The position numbers and the translations under genes are program-made. From Macrotis lagotis (lineage: Eukaryota > Chordata > Mammalia > Peramelemorphia > Peramelidae): a stretch of DNA of 64,000 nucleotides. The notes below the pieces were generated by a model. It saw nothing but the letters and a program-made list of their open reading frames with translations, searched no databases and was not told the origin of the DNA. Below, in pieces: positions 47,341-60,739 of this stretch (position 1 is the first letter of the stretch; each line of letters opens with the position of its first letter). Where the stretch lies: contig NC_133662.1 in the NCBI RefSeq assembly GCF_037893015.1, positions 273,603,214 through 273,667,213 on the forward strand, given 5' to 3'.

Positions 47341-47402
47341 CCACAATACTCATTCTTCTTGACTTCTTTGCAACCTCTGCCACCCTCATCTTAATAATCT
47401 CT

Positions 47403-48689
<1,287 letters not shown>

Positions 48690-48690
<1 letters not shown>

Positions 48691-49760
48691 AGTCAGTCAA
48701 TAGACATTTCTTAAGCACCTACTATGTGCTAATTTTGGTCTAATAATTAACACCAAGATAACACAGGTGCTCTATCAGCCAGCACCACACCATCCGTATG
48801 TGGAACCATTGATGACAGTAAATGAAGAAGTTTTGAACACTGATCAGGTTCATTTACCTTGGCTGTGTCCTTTCTAAGGAAGTTCACACTGACAATGAGG
48901 TTGCCACTTGCATTGCCAGAGCTAGTTAGTTTAGCTAGTATTTGGGAGGCTCTGAAAGAAAGTATGGGAAAGAAGAGATATTAGACTGACTACCTAACTG
49001 AAGGTCTATAGAGCCATTGTGCTGACCTCTTTGCTATATGCCTGTGAAGCCTGCATGGTCTACCAGCACCATGTCAGGAAACTGAATTGCCTCCATTTAA
49101 ATTGTTTTAGGAAGATTCTGAAGATCACGTGACAGGAGAAGATCCCAGATCTGGAAGTCCTTTCTTGAGTGAAACTGCCAAGCATTGAAATATTTCTAGA
49201 GAGTGCAACTACGATGGACTGGACACATTATTAGAATGCCAGATGCATGTTTGCCAAAAACGCTACTTTATATAGAACTCCCACAGGATGAGTGCTCACA
49301 AGAAGTGATACCAGGACACCCTGAAGGTCTCCTTGAAGAACTTTAGAATTGATTTACAGCACGGGAGACAGAGGCACAGGACCACCCAGCACAGTGTGAG
49401 GAAGGCAGAATGAAAGCAGCTCAAAGGGAATGTGAGATATGGTAAGTTTTGAGTTAAGTACCCCAAGTGTTCACATGGACTATTTGTGTCTAGTCTGTGG
49501 CAGAGCATTCTGAGCTCCTATTGATCTGATCAGCCACAGTTGGACACACTGTCATTTCTCAAACATAGTGATGTCATTTTGGTCTTCCTGGATAATGAAG
49601 GACCAGAACCAACCAACTAACTATGGGCCAAAGACTATGTTAAACTAGGATAAAATATAAATAAAAACAGATAGTTCCTCCCCTTAAATGATTAAAAGGA
49701 AACTGAATGGGGAGGGATGTATGGAAAGATGGGCAGAGGAAAAGGTACACACTGAAGGGC
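48690..49760 (+). mobile_element. RTE (BovB-like) LINE 3' end inside a THER/MIR-type SINE
   Basis: Short pieces at 48695-48740 (tcaatagacatttcttaagc, acctactatgtgct) and 49620-49720 (gggccaaagactatgtt, acagatagttcctcccctta) look like the two halves of a THER-type SINE. Between them, about 48760-49615 encodes a broken RTE C-terminus: the texts VYRAIVLTSLLYACEAW and QLRWTGHIIRMPDA are typical. It ends with the tail gatgtcattttggtcttc. It is broken by several stops. Confidence 0.75.
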
Positions 49761-50206
49761 AGGATGGAGAGGCCCAAAAGCAGGGGGAGCTGGTGGTCAC
49801 TGGAGAGAAGATAGATTGAGTCCCTTCCATAAACAGAGGGCCTGGAGCCTATGTCCCTACTCTCCAGTCTGGGGACTGAGGGTTTTGAGAAGATGGGAGT
49901 ACTACTGAGACAGATTCAATCTTGTAAAATAATGAGATTTCCTAGCAATAAGGTTTCTGGGAAAGGAGGCCTGATGGAGAGGCCAGAGAAGTCCAAAAGC
50001 AATGTAGTTGGGAGGAAATGGGGGGGGAAGACTGCTGAGGCCTCTCCTGAAGTAGAGGCCCTGGAGACCCTGACCCAGAAACTACAGGCCTCTTCTAACC
50101 TTTTCAGAGGCCCTTCCAGGAGAGGGGAAGATCAAGACCCTTCAGCTCAGGAGCTTGTAACTAGCATCTGTGAAGTTATTTTAAGAAATATTTTGTTGAC
50201 TCCATT

Positions 50207-50350
50207 CTTTTATTTTTGCAAGGCAATGGGGTGAATTGACTTGCCCAAGGTCACACAGCTAAGTAATTATTAAATCTCTTTTCTGGATTTGAACTCAAGT
50301 CCTCCTGACTTCAGAGCCAGTGCTCTATACACTGTGCCACCTAGCTGCCC
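50207..50350 (-). mobile_element. WSINE-type SINE, diverged
   Basis: An antisense copy with gcaaggcaatggggtgaatt and the head gtgccacctagctgcccg. It is more diverged than its neighbour, which inserted beside it. Confidence 0.85.
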
Positions 50351-50363
50351 GATTCCTTTTTTT

Positions 50364-50553
50364 TTTTTTAAGGTTTTTGCAAGGCAAACAGGGTTAAGTG
50401 GCTTGCCCAAGGCCACACAGCTAGGTAATTATTAAGTGTCTGAGACCGGATTTGAACCCAGGTACTCCTGACTCCAAGGCCGGTGCTTTATCCACTACGC
50501 CACCTAGCTGCCCACTACGCCACCTAGCCGCCCACTACGCCACCTAGCCGCCC
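50364..50553 (-). mobile_element. WSINE1-type SINE with triplicated head
   Basis: A consensus-like antisense copy is bounded by the perfect duplication gattccttttttt at 50351-50363 and 50554-50566. Its head unit of 20 bp, cactacgccacctagcygcc, occurs three times in tandem: 50493-50512, 50513-50532 and 50533-50552. The duplication encloses all three units, so the iteration arose before or during insertion, or by later slippage within the insert. Confidence 0.93.
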
Positions 50554-50599
50554 GATTCCTTTTTTTAATAGAGTAAAATTGTTTCTAAGGGAGTTGGTG

Positions 50600-51164
50600 T
50601 TTCAGATACAACTAGTGGGTCTAGACCACAAGGGTTATAGTGTCTACTTTCCTGTTAACACTAATAACTTCTTTAGGGTAGTTCACCCAGATATGTACTA
50701 TCAAGAGTTATGATTTTTATATTAATTCATGTAATTAATTCAATTTAATTCATATGTAATTCATATGATATATGTAATTAATTTAATAATTTAATAAAAA
50801 TAACTTAGTCAGTTTCTAGAGATCATTTTCACAGGCAGATTCTGGGCCTGGGGAAAACAGTGAAAACAAAGTAGAAGTCATTCCTCAGTCCTGACAAGTC
50901 CTGTCTTTTCTTGCCTGAGCTAAGGGAAGTGAATCAGTATAAACCATACTGTCCAATAATAATGGACCCCCAAGACTACACCATCATCTTAGCCCTTCCC
51001 ACAGAGCTCAAGAACACCTATGTGTTCTACTTGGATGGACACAGGTTTTTAATTGTTGTATTGTCTTGCAAGGTGGACTTGTCCTGGGAAGGTCACTCAA
51101 GCCCAAAATTAATTGTTCCATGATCAGCTACCCCCTCAACCCCCTTCCCAGTAACAATCATACA

Positions 51165-51219
<55 letters not shown>

Positions 51220-51345
51220 AATTCTCTGCCTGAGCTTACAGCAAGGTGGAGCTCCAAGGAAGGAGTCATTCCATGATTTACCAATCAATACCTTCCAAAG
51301 CTCAGTAAAAATTTAGGTGACAGAACAGTTTGTCACTTAGTACAA
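50600..51345 (+). mobile_element. Fossil LTR (solo), same family as 56640-57305
   Basis: It aligns by eye in blocks with the LTR at 56640: tatgatttttatatt; tttctaga then cacaggcag; ggcctggggaaaacagtgaa against gacctgggaaagcatagaat; a cttgtcctgggaaggtcact against cttttcctgagaagattagg block; and cagcaaggtggagctccaagg against cagcaaagtggagtccaagg. An AT microsatellite has expanded inside. No coding interior is attached. It is diverged enough to be old. The ends are approximate. Confidence 0.65.
51168..51220. repeat. (AT)n microsatellite
   Basis: A run of about 25 TA units lies inside the fossil LTR. Confidence 0.97.
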
Positions 51346-51458
51346 CCCACAGTCCTTTCATAAGCATTAAAGGCATTTTCCTCAGATGTCTCTGGTAAAA
51401 TTATAGGAGCATGTTGGGAACACTGACATTGCATCTTCTCAATCTCAAGTACTATCAT

Positions 51459-51460
<2 letters not shown>

Positions 51461-51508
<48 letters not shown>
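51461..51508. repeat. (GT)n microsatellite
   Basis: About 23 GT units. A shorter interrupted CA-rich stretch follows at 51600-51640. Confidence 0.97.
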
Positions 51509-51509
<1 letters not shown>

Positions 51510-51974
51510 CCTAGGAGTCCATATTGGATATGATGGGACTCCCTGCCTTTGAGAAGGTCACACATGAATGAAGGAGACAGTGTGTAACCATACACATATA
51601 TACACACACAGTAACACAAACACACACAGAAACACACAAACATTAAAAGACATTAACAGAAAGCCTATAAATTCCATACTATGTGGACAGCAGAATGATT
51701 CCAAGAGAAATCCTTGTCTCCCACAGTCATAGAATGGATGTGACCTGGGAGGAAGGGAGCAGTGAACCTTATTGCTGGGACGTTCTCTGGCACCTGGACA
51801 GGCCTGTATGAAGAAAGGGCCGTGGTGGATATGCATATCCATGGAAAATGAATGATTTGTCCTCCTCCTTGCCTTGCCTTCCCCCCAGATTCTGATTGGA
51901 GCATATTTCCTAGGAAATTGAGTTGAAAGCTCGCTGAAAAGAAAACCAAGCTACTTTCATCATCTTGCCAAATT

Positions 51975-52700
51975 TAACAGGAAGAGAGAAATTCTATTGA
52001 TCATTACTTCTGACCATATAAAATGCTTAGGAGTCTATTTACCAAGACAGAATCAGGAGCTATGAATCCAAAGACAAAACACTTTTGACAAGAACAAAGA
52101 CAGATCTAAATGACTGGAAAGACTTTCCTTAAGCATGAGTTGGTGAACCCATTCTAATAAAAATGAGGATTCTTTCCAAATTCATTTTTGTATTCAGTGC
52201 CATACCAATCAAAATACCAAAAGAATAAAAGATGGGCAGGGAGGAGATAACAAAATTCAACCAGAAGAACAATCATTCAAGAATAAGAAGATAATGAATG
52301 GGGGGTTGGGATTGGGAAGGAATGTGAAGGAAGGAGGTCTAATACTGCTGGAACTCAAATTCTATTTAAAAAAGGAATCTTGGGGCAGCTAGGTGGCGCA
52401 GTGGATAGAGTACTGGCCCTGGAGTCAGGAGTCCCTGAGTTCAAATCTGGCCTCAGACACTTAATAATTACCTAGCTGTGTGGCCTTGGGCAAGTCACTT
52501 AACCCCATTTGCCTTGCAAAAAAAAAAAGGAATCTTACAAAAAATCCAAAACTGCCTAAAAAAGTAGAGTAGTTCATCAGTGGAACACATGTAGGTAAGG
52601 TAAAGTAGTAAATATTTGATATTTGTTTGATAAATTTGAAATTTGTTTGACAAATGTTTGATAAAGTAGTAAATGTTTGAATCTGTCTCAGTAGTACTAC
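51975..52700 (+). mobile_element. Old L1 ORF2 fragment with nested SINE
   Basis: The texts cttaggagtctatttaccaa, gactggaaagactttcctta and gtattcagtgccataccaat belong to the ORF2 region after the reverse transcriptase. A WSINE interrupts it at 52382-52522, and L1-like text continues to about 52610. It is broken. Confidence 0.72.
52382..52522 (+). mobile_element. WSINE1/Mar1-type SINE, sense orientation
   Basis: This is a clean sense copy: ggggcagctaggtggcgcag, ggatagagtactggccctgg, then ttaataattacctagctgtg and an A-tail. The perfect target-site duplication aaaaaaggaatctt lies at 52368-52381 and 52523-52536. It is useful as the local reference for the family. Confidence 0.95.
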
Positions 52701-52782
52701 CATCTTATCAAAATCCTCAGTCCCCAGTCTTTTATTTTTCCCCCATTACATGTAAAAGCAATTATTTTATTGAAAAATCTTA

Positions 52783-55700
52783 TGTGTTTTAGGTATCAAC
52801 ATCATGTTGGTGTCTTAAAGGAATTTGACAGGATTCCTTCACCTATTTCTTCAAATAATTTATATAGAATTGGAATTAATCATTCTTTAAATGTTTGGTA
52901 GAATTCACTTGTAAATCCATCTGGCCCAGAAGATTTTTTTCTTAGAGAATTCCTTAATGGTTTGTTCAATTTCTTTTTTTCTAAAATGGGTTTATTTAAG
53001 AATTTAATTTCCTCTTCTGTGAGTCTGGGGAGTTTACATTTTTGCAAATATTCATCCACTTCACTTAGATTGTCAGGTTTATTGGCAGACAGTTGGACAA
53101 AATAGATTGAGTTATTGCTTTAATTTCTTCCTTATTGGTGGTAATTTCACCCTTTTCATTTTTAATGCTGATAATTTGATTTTCTTCCTTCTTTGTAAAA
53201 ATGAGATTAACCAAAGTTTTATCTATTTTATTTGTTTTTTATTAGTTTTATTTTTTAGTTCAGTAGTTTTCTCACATTCTCATAAATTTCTCCTTTGAAT
53301 TTCAGAATTTCTAGTTTAATATTTCATTTTAATTTTTTAAAACTATTTTAGTTGCATGCCCATTTCATTGATCTCCTCTTTCTCTAAATTATTCATTTAA
53401 GCATTTAGAGATATAAAATTTCCCTCAATAGCTAGTTTAGCTGCATCCCACAAATTTTTGTATAATGTCTTAACATTGTCATTATCTTAGATGAACCTTG
53501 ATTATTTCTAGAATTTTTTGCTTGATCCACTCATTCTTTAATATTAGGGTTATTTAAATTCCAAAGAAGAATCAAAACAAAGAAAATTATAGATCAATTT
53601 CCCTAATGAATATTGATGCTAAAATTTTAGCTAAGACTTTACAGTAACAAAATTAACGCATATGATTATATCAATAGATGCTGAAAAGCCTTTGAGAAAA
53701 GATAGCATCCAGTCCTATTAAAAACACTAGCGAGCATAGGAATAAGTGGATTTTCCCTTAAAATGATAAGCAGCATCTATTTAAAAAAATTATAAGAAAG
53801 CATTATATGTAATGGGGATAACTAGAGGCATTCTGAATAAGATTAGGGGTGAAATAAGGCTGCCCGTTATCACCACTATTATTCAATCAATATTGTATTA
53901 GAAATGTTAGCTTTAGCAATAAGAAAAGAAAAAGAAATTGATGGAATTAGATTAAGCAATAAGGAAACAAAACTCACTCTTTGCAGATAAGATGATATAC
54001 TTAGAGAATTCTAGAGAATCAATTCTAAAACTACTTGAAACAATCAGCAACTTTAGCAAAGTTACAGGATATAAATCCACACAAATCATTAGCATTTCTA
54101 CATATTACTAATAAAATCCAACAACATATTACAATAAAACCCAACAAGAGAGACAAAGAAAAATTCTACTTAAAGTAAATATAGACTACACAAAATACAT
54201 GGGAATCTATCTCTCAAGACAGACCCAGAAATTATATAAACATAAAATACTTTTCAAGTGGAAACATGTCAAATGTTTATGGTTAGACAGAGCTAATATA
54301 ATGAAAATGACAATTTGATCGAGATTAAATTACTTATTCAGTGCCATACCAATCAAAGTATTATAAAATTAGGTTACAAACCTAGGAAAAAATAGTAACA
54401 AAATTCCTTTGAAGGAACAAAAGGACAAGAATATCAAGGGAATTAATGAAAAGAAATTCAAAAGAGATGATACCAGATCTAAAACTGGCAGTCATCTTAG
54501 CTAGTGGTACTGGCTAAGAAAGAGAGAAGTGGGTCAGTGGAATAGATTAGGCACCAAAATAGTAGTCAATGACTATGGTAAGTTATTGTTTGATAAACAC
54601 AAAGACTAGTTTCTGGGATAAGAACTCACTGTTAGTTTTCTGGGAAAACTGGGAAATGGTATGGCAGAAAAGAGGTGTAGACCCACATCTCACACCCTAT
54701 ATCTAGATAAGGTTAGAATAGGTATAGTATTTAGACATAAATGAAACCATAAGCCAATTAGGTGAACAAAGAATAATTTATCTCTAATCTATGGAATGAG
54801 AAGTTTATAACCTAAGAAAAGTTAGAAAATATTTTAAATTGTAAAGTGGATAATTTCAACTACATTAAATTAAAAAGGTTTTGCACAAACAACACCAATG
54901 CAATCAAAATTAGAAGGGATACACAGGTAGTGTTTCTGATAAAAGACTCATTTTAAAATAGAGAATTGAGTCAATTTCGTAAGAATACAAGTCATTCTCC
55001 CATTGACAAATGATCAAAGGATATGAACAGGCATTTTTAGATGAAGAAATTAAAACTATCTAAATGAAAAAAATCATCTCAATCATTATTGATTAGAGAA
55101 ATGCTTAATTTGAATTGTCTCACACCTCCTAGATTGACTAAAAATGACAAAAAAGGAAAATGATCAATGTTGGAGAGGATTTGAGAAAACTGGGACACTG
55201 ATACACTGTTGGTGGAGATTTGAACTGATCCAACCTTTCTGGAGAGCACTTTGGAATTATGTCCAAAGAGCAATACAACTGCATACCCTTTGACCTAGCA
55301 ATACCACTGCCATGTCTAGATCTCAAAGGGATCATAAAAAAGGACAAAGACCAATATGTTCAAAAATATTTATAGCAGCTCTTTTTGCAATGGCAAAGAA
55401 CTGAAAATTGAGGGAATGACTGAACAAGCTGTGGTATATGAATGTTAAGGGTACTATTGTTCTGTAAGAAATTATGAATGCAGAAAAATCTGGCAAGATT
55501 TGTGTGAACTGATGCTGAGTGAGCAGGACGAGGAAATGATCAACAGTGATGGACATAGCTCTTCTCAGCAGTTCAGAGATCAAGGACAATCCTGAGAGGG
55601 ATGGAGGGAAATGCTATCCACATCCAGAGGAAAAACTATGGATTCTGAATACAGGGCAAAGCATTTTATGTTCTCATTTTAACACTTCTTTTATGCTTCT

Positions 55701-55945
55701 TCTTTCTCTCTCATGTTTTTTTTTTTTGCTTTCCCTTTAGTTCTAATTTTTCTTTTACAATGCGACTAATGTGGAAATATGTTAATCATTATTATACGTG
55801 TATAACCTATTTCAGATTACTTGCTGGGGGAAGGAAAGAGAGGATGGTAGAAAAATGTGGAATTCAAAAGTTTGCGAAAGAATGAATGTTGAAAACTATC
55901 TTTTCAGATAATTTAAAAATAAACATTAAATAAATTTTTTATAAA
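52783..55945 (+). mobile_element. L1 with inverted 5' segment (twin priming)
   Basis: The segment 52783-53563 is antisense and the segment 53564-55945 is sense. The left end of the inverted part encodes TNMMLIPK (antisense near 52790). The sense part starts with the very next ORF2 text, [17 protein letters not shown]. The two halves are thus contiguous in the source element, the signature of twin priming. The sense part covers the reverse transcriptase to the 3' UTR, ending aataaacattaaataaattt. All frames are broken. A target-site duplication was not found. Confidence 0.88.
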
Positions 55946-56167
55946 GGTCAGCTTTTTCTCCCATTTGATAATTGGGATCTTTGATCCTTAGATCAAATTT
56001 TCATGTTAAATAGACTAAAAATTTGATGCTTTAATGTCGATAGGTTTAGAAATTTCAGAATTTAGAAATTAGCAATTTAATGTAATTGGATCATAATTAT
56101 TCTACTCTGAATGCAATCTCTTTACTGTCAAATAGATGGATGAAATGATTTATCCATGTAATAATGT

Positions 56168-56449
56168 TTGTCCTTCATTTTTGAAGAAGACCACAACACC
56201 AGGGAGGTGATGCCAAGGCAAGCAGGTAAACTGGATTTGAGTGAGTGGATGCTGTGCTAAGTTACCAGTCGCACTTTTTCCTCCAGAGCCATCTGGGTCC
56301 AGTGGCCAGATATAGAATAAAACAACTGGAGATGGTCCTGGATGTAAAGCAATCAGTTAAGTGACTTGCCTAAGGTCACTCAGCTAGTGAATGTCAGAGG
56401 CTGGATTTGAACCCCTGGCCTCATGACTCCAAGGCTTCACCTAGCTGCC
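56168..56449 (-). mobile_element. Mar4-type SINE, antisense
   Basis: It starts with ttgtccttcatttttgaaga on the plus strand, passes cagagccatctgggtccagt and ends cttcacctagctgccc. It is complete or nearly so. Confidence 0.88.
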
Positions 56450-56639
56450 CTTTATCTAAGTAAGAGAATTCAGAAGCTCATTCAACTGAATTGATGTCAC
56501 TTGACAATTTTGTTCATATTTTAAATCTGCAAAATTATTTAAGTTACTGTTATGCTTTTCATTTTTCTCATATTGGAATTTATGGGAAAACATTGTCCAA
56601 TAGAGAAGTTTTTTTAATCTGATGATTTGTCTGGCCATT

Positions 56640-59230
56640 GATTATGAAAATTATAAAATCACATCTAGAATAATATGTATTGAAGTGATATACCTTTGAG
56701 CTACCTTAGTCGCATTAGACCCCACCTTGATTCAAAATGAAATTCCTTCCTTGATTAGAATTGATATTGTCTTAACAAGTCTCATTATGATTTTTATATT
56801 GATTAATTATGAATTAATAATATATTATGGATTTAATAATAATAATAATTTCATTTCTAGATGTCCTATTCACAAGCAGGCTCTGGACCTGGGAAAGCAT
56901 AGAATAGAATAGAAATCATCAGTCAATCATGGAAAATCCTTCCCTGAATTGTGCTTGCTTGTGTTTAATAAAATATATCAGTTTAACTTGTTCTGTAATC
57001 CCCAAAACTATATAGTCAATCCAGCCATTTGCCATAGGACTCCTGAGTAGTCACAAGTGATGTCATCACTGTATCACCCTGCTTGGTGGGCTTTTCCTGA
57101 GAAGATTAGGTCTAAATCTGATTGTTCTATGATCCATCTGCCCACTTATGATCATGTATAAAATGTCTAGTTCCATGACAGCAAAGTGGAGTCCAAGGAA
57201 TGTTATAATCCCATCATTTGCAAATTGGGTTCCTTATAATGAAAGCGATTAATAAATCGCTACCTCCTTCCTGGCACTGTCTCTGGCCTGCTTTGCCACT
57301 CTCAGGTTAGAGAGGGCTCAGTAAAAACTTGTTAAAATTAATTGGTGGAAGTGGTGCAAGGGAATGACAGGGAGGAGGGAGCATTGGGCTTCCCAGTATC
57401 TGAAGTGAGACTAGTGCTTTCATTGTGTGGAACTTTTTAGAGTCCTTCTTCTTGACAAGGATCACTCTGGGGGTAAGGCTGATTTTTTTCTTTTCTTTCT
57501 GGTGCCTGGCACATGAATTGGCAAAGTTTTTGCATGTGATTATTTTCATTTTTGTTTGTATTTGTTGCAGATGTAAATTTTTGAGCAAGAATTGCTTTCT
57601 TGTTTTTTTATTTTGTGTGCAGTTAAATCGGTTGACTTTAACAACTTTGCATGCTTGGTTAGAGTTGTGGAATTTTAACTCTTATAATTTAAGTGGATTG
57701 CTAGTACAGTGTGAATTTAGTTATTTGTATATTTGTGTTGTAGAGAGTTCTTAGGGAAAACTTGTATTGTGTGTCATTGTTAGTTAAGTGGTATATTGTC
57801 TTTGAATGTACACCTTTAAAATCGATCAGTGCTGGAAATCAGGGAAGTTACTACAGTTCCTTATTTGCAAGCCCCCAAAAGAACATGTGTTTTTCAAATG
57901 TATAAGAAATATGGTTCTGATTATCCCTTATACTGCCAGGATTGAGTGGTTTCAACTAGTGATGACCTTAAACTTGGCTGACCCTGTTGGGATAGTTTTG
58001 ATAAGTCCAAGTTAGAATATTTAAGGCATAAACTGATGGATAAGGAAACTGCCTTTGGAGTGGTACAGCCATGGCAAGTACTATTCAGAGGCAAGAGAAG
58101 AATAGAGGTCAGAACTGGAATCAGTGAAGGAAAAAAATTAAATCTTTTGAAAACCTTCTCCTTAATGAATCCCTAACCTACTGAACTATCTAAGATATAT
58201 CCATCCTTACTCCATCAGCTCCCCAGTTTCTATTGGGACAATAGAAAAGGGCAAGATAGTTGTTTGAATAGAACCTATGGTTTTAAGCCCTGGCAATGTG
58301 GAAAACTCTAGATTAAAGGTAGAATGTTCCAGCTCTGGGGAGGATCCCATTTGCAGAGCCTGTTTTTAAACAGACCAGAGTATCTGGATCTGTATCAACT
58401 CATGGTTGTCTTAGTTGAGAAAGGGAAGACTCAAAGTTGGTTCCAGAAAGCACCCCAAGAAAGAATGAAGGACTCTCCCTGCAATCCCATTCACTCAGCC
58501 TTCTGGGGAGGGCTAGCATAGCCATGTTTCCTGTTAGAAATATCTCCTTGCTCATATATGAGCAAGATGTGTTTACTCCATTTGATACTGGTCCTACACT
58601 CTCAGTTTTAAACTCTTCTGCCTTCCCTACTCTCCTTCCCTAGAGTCAAGAGAGCATCTCAGTTGTGGGGATTGTTAGGGAGACTATTGTAGCCTATTGT
58701 TTTTGAAGGACACTCCCTTTTTATTGGAGAAACCAATGCCTTTCATCCTTCTGTCTTGGTCCCTGATGATCCTGGACCGGCCATTTCATTTGACCTAGGA
58801 GGGACCATGTCCTTGAGTCATTTGTCCTCATTTAAAACTTTTTAAGCCCCATTCTGACCATTTGGTTCTTAACCAAGTTCTCTCCAGTTTATGGGTTTAA
58901 CACACTATATATTTGCCTCTGAGAAAGGAATAAATGTAGTTGGTATAGACACTGGAAAAAACTCAATCCTGTCAACTATCCACCTGAGGCTGAAAGTGAG
59001 AATGAGACTTTAAATCATATATCTGAATACTTTGCTTCCCCCCACTCCCACCCTGGCCCCCGAGGCAACTTGAAGGAAACTCCTTTAGAAGGAGTGGACT
59101 TTGATTGGTACCTTGTTGGATCCTGCCTCACGCCTTTATAATGTCTGCAGTACTATCATTTTCAAGCTTGAATTCCTGCCTTCTCTGGCTTCCTGAAAAT
59201 TCCACTTTTACAAGAAGTGTTTGGAGTCTC
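56640..59230 (+). mobile_element. Fossil endogenous retrovirus: 5' LTR and decayed interior
   Basis: An LTR of about 660 bp (56640-57305) ends near the text gcgattaataaatcgctacc and tttgccactctcag. It is followed by non-coding leader-like DNA and then a decayed interior to about 59.2 kb. A retroviral aspartic-protease signature (DTGPTLSVL) is readable near 58585-58615, which puts this interior in a gag-pro part. Reverse transcriptase, integrase, envelope and a 3' LTR are not seen, so the copy is incomplete and clearly broken. A class I-like (gammaretrovirus-related) affiliation is only a guess. The solo LTR at 50600 is a relative. The age looks old, older than the WSINEs at 59.3-59.7 kb. Confidence 0.55.
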
Positions 59231-59281
59231 TTTCAGGTAGTTCTTCTTTTATGATATTATCTCTGATTTCTCCTCAGTTTT

Positions 59282-59433
59282 TTTTTTTTTAGGTTTTTGC
59301 AAGGCAAACGGGGTTAAGTGGCTTGCCCAGGGCCACACAGCTAGGTAATTATTAAGTGTCTGAGACCAGATTTGAACCCAGGTACCCTGACTCCAGGGCC
59401 AGTGCTGTATCCACTGCGCCACCTAGCCACCCC
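59282..59433 (-). mobile_element. WSINE1-type SINE
   Basis: The target-site duplication tctcctcagtttt is perfect at 59269-59281 and 59434-59446. It is an antisense copy close to consensus. Confidence 0.94.
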
Positions 59434-59561
59434 TCTCCTCAGTTTTCTTCTTAATGTTTGGGTTGTGCCACTGCCATTAAACTTTGAGTTCCTTAAGGGA
59501 AAAATTGTTTCCCTTCCTTCCATTCCCCTGCTCTTAGAGTGCCAAAGCACAGTAGTTTCTT

Positions 59562-59715
59562 TTTTTAAGTTTTTTTTTTGCAAGGCAATGGGGTTAAGTG
59601 GCTTGCCCAAGGCCACACAGCTAGGTCATTATTAAGTGTCTGAGGCTGGATTTGAACTCAGGTACTCCTGACTCCAGGGCTGGTGCTCTATCCACTGTGC
59701 CACCTAGCCACCCCC
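59562..59715 (-). mobile_element. WSINE/Mar1-type SINE
   Basis: The perfect 15-bp target-site duplication gcacagtagtttctt lies at 59547-59561 and 59718-59732. It is an antisense copy 130 bp from the previous one. Confidence 0.94.
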
Positions 59716-59732
59716 ATGCACAGTAGTTTCTT

Positions 59733-60739
59733 AATCAATGCTTATTGCAATGACAAGTCCAGGTTCAGAATGTTATTCACTATTCCTTCTACCTACCTTA
59801 CAATGTTTTTTACTTGAGAATAGCTGCTTTGCTTGAGTTAGAAGAAAAGTCCCAATGGAACCTTTATCAGTAAAGAAATCAAAGACCCATGTGTCTTTTC
59901 TCCTTCCTCTTGCCAGGAAAAAAATAAAACCCCAGGTGTTGACTATGGACAATTGTAGACTTCCATTTATGCATTATTTGTTCTCTAGAGAGATTTTCTT
60001 ATTCTTATCAACTTACTTGTGAACAGGCCATTAGATACCACAGAGATAGAAAAACATTTGAAAGACTCTGCTCTAGGCTTTATAGTAATTATGGGCAAAG
60101 CAATTTTTCGTCTTAATCTGATTTTCACTTCTTCTAAACAAGAAGAGACTTTCCATACAACCCTACTATAAGACTCTACAATTTTTAGTTGAATATTGGA
60201 AACTTATTTAGGAAAGGTTTTAATGAAAAAAAGGGTAAGCATTGTCAAAAATAAATAATCACTGCTTTTGGACCTTTTCCTTTGAGATCATTAACAGTGG
60301 GATATTGGGGAGAGAACATTTCTCCATTCATCCTAAATGAATGGAGACCATTGCTCAAAACAATCATCATGAACAATCTCTTCTTCACTACTATCATCAC
60401 TATCTTGCTTTTATACCACATTTATGCTTGCTTTTTTGTTGTTGTAATTTGTTTTTTCTGATGAAAAATTGATACAAATAGTTTTAGTCTGAAGTTATTA
60501 CAGCAAGCCAGTTTGTAATTGGTATCTATATTTTATTGTGTTCCTTGTTTAGATTAAAAATAGTTCTTTTAAATATGCATTGGCTGAGTTTAGATGGACA
60601 AAAATCTGCATTGGACATAAATGCTAGATTCAATGTCAGGAAGACAGATGGATTGGATTTCTACCCACTGATGTCTGATAGCTGTGTGGTTATTGATAAA
60701 CTTGTGCACAATCCTAGTCGTTTAGACTGAGAAGAGACC
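59733..60739. other. No gene or clear repeat recognised
   Basis: AT-rich single-copy-looking DNA. The 64-codon frame at 60536 shows no family resemblance. Confidence 0.45.
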
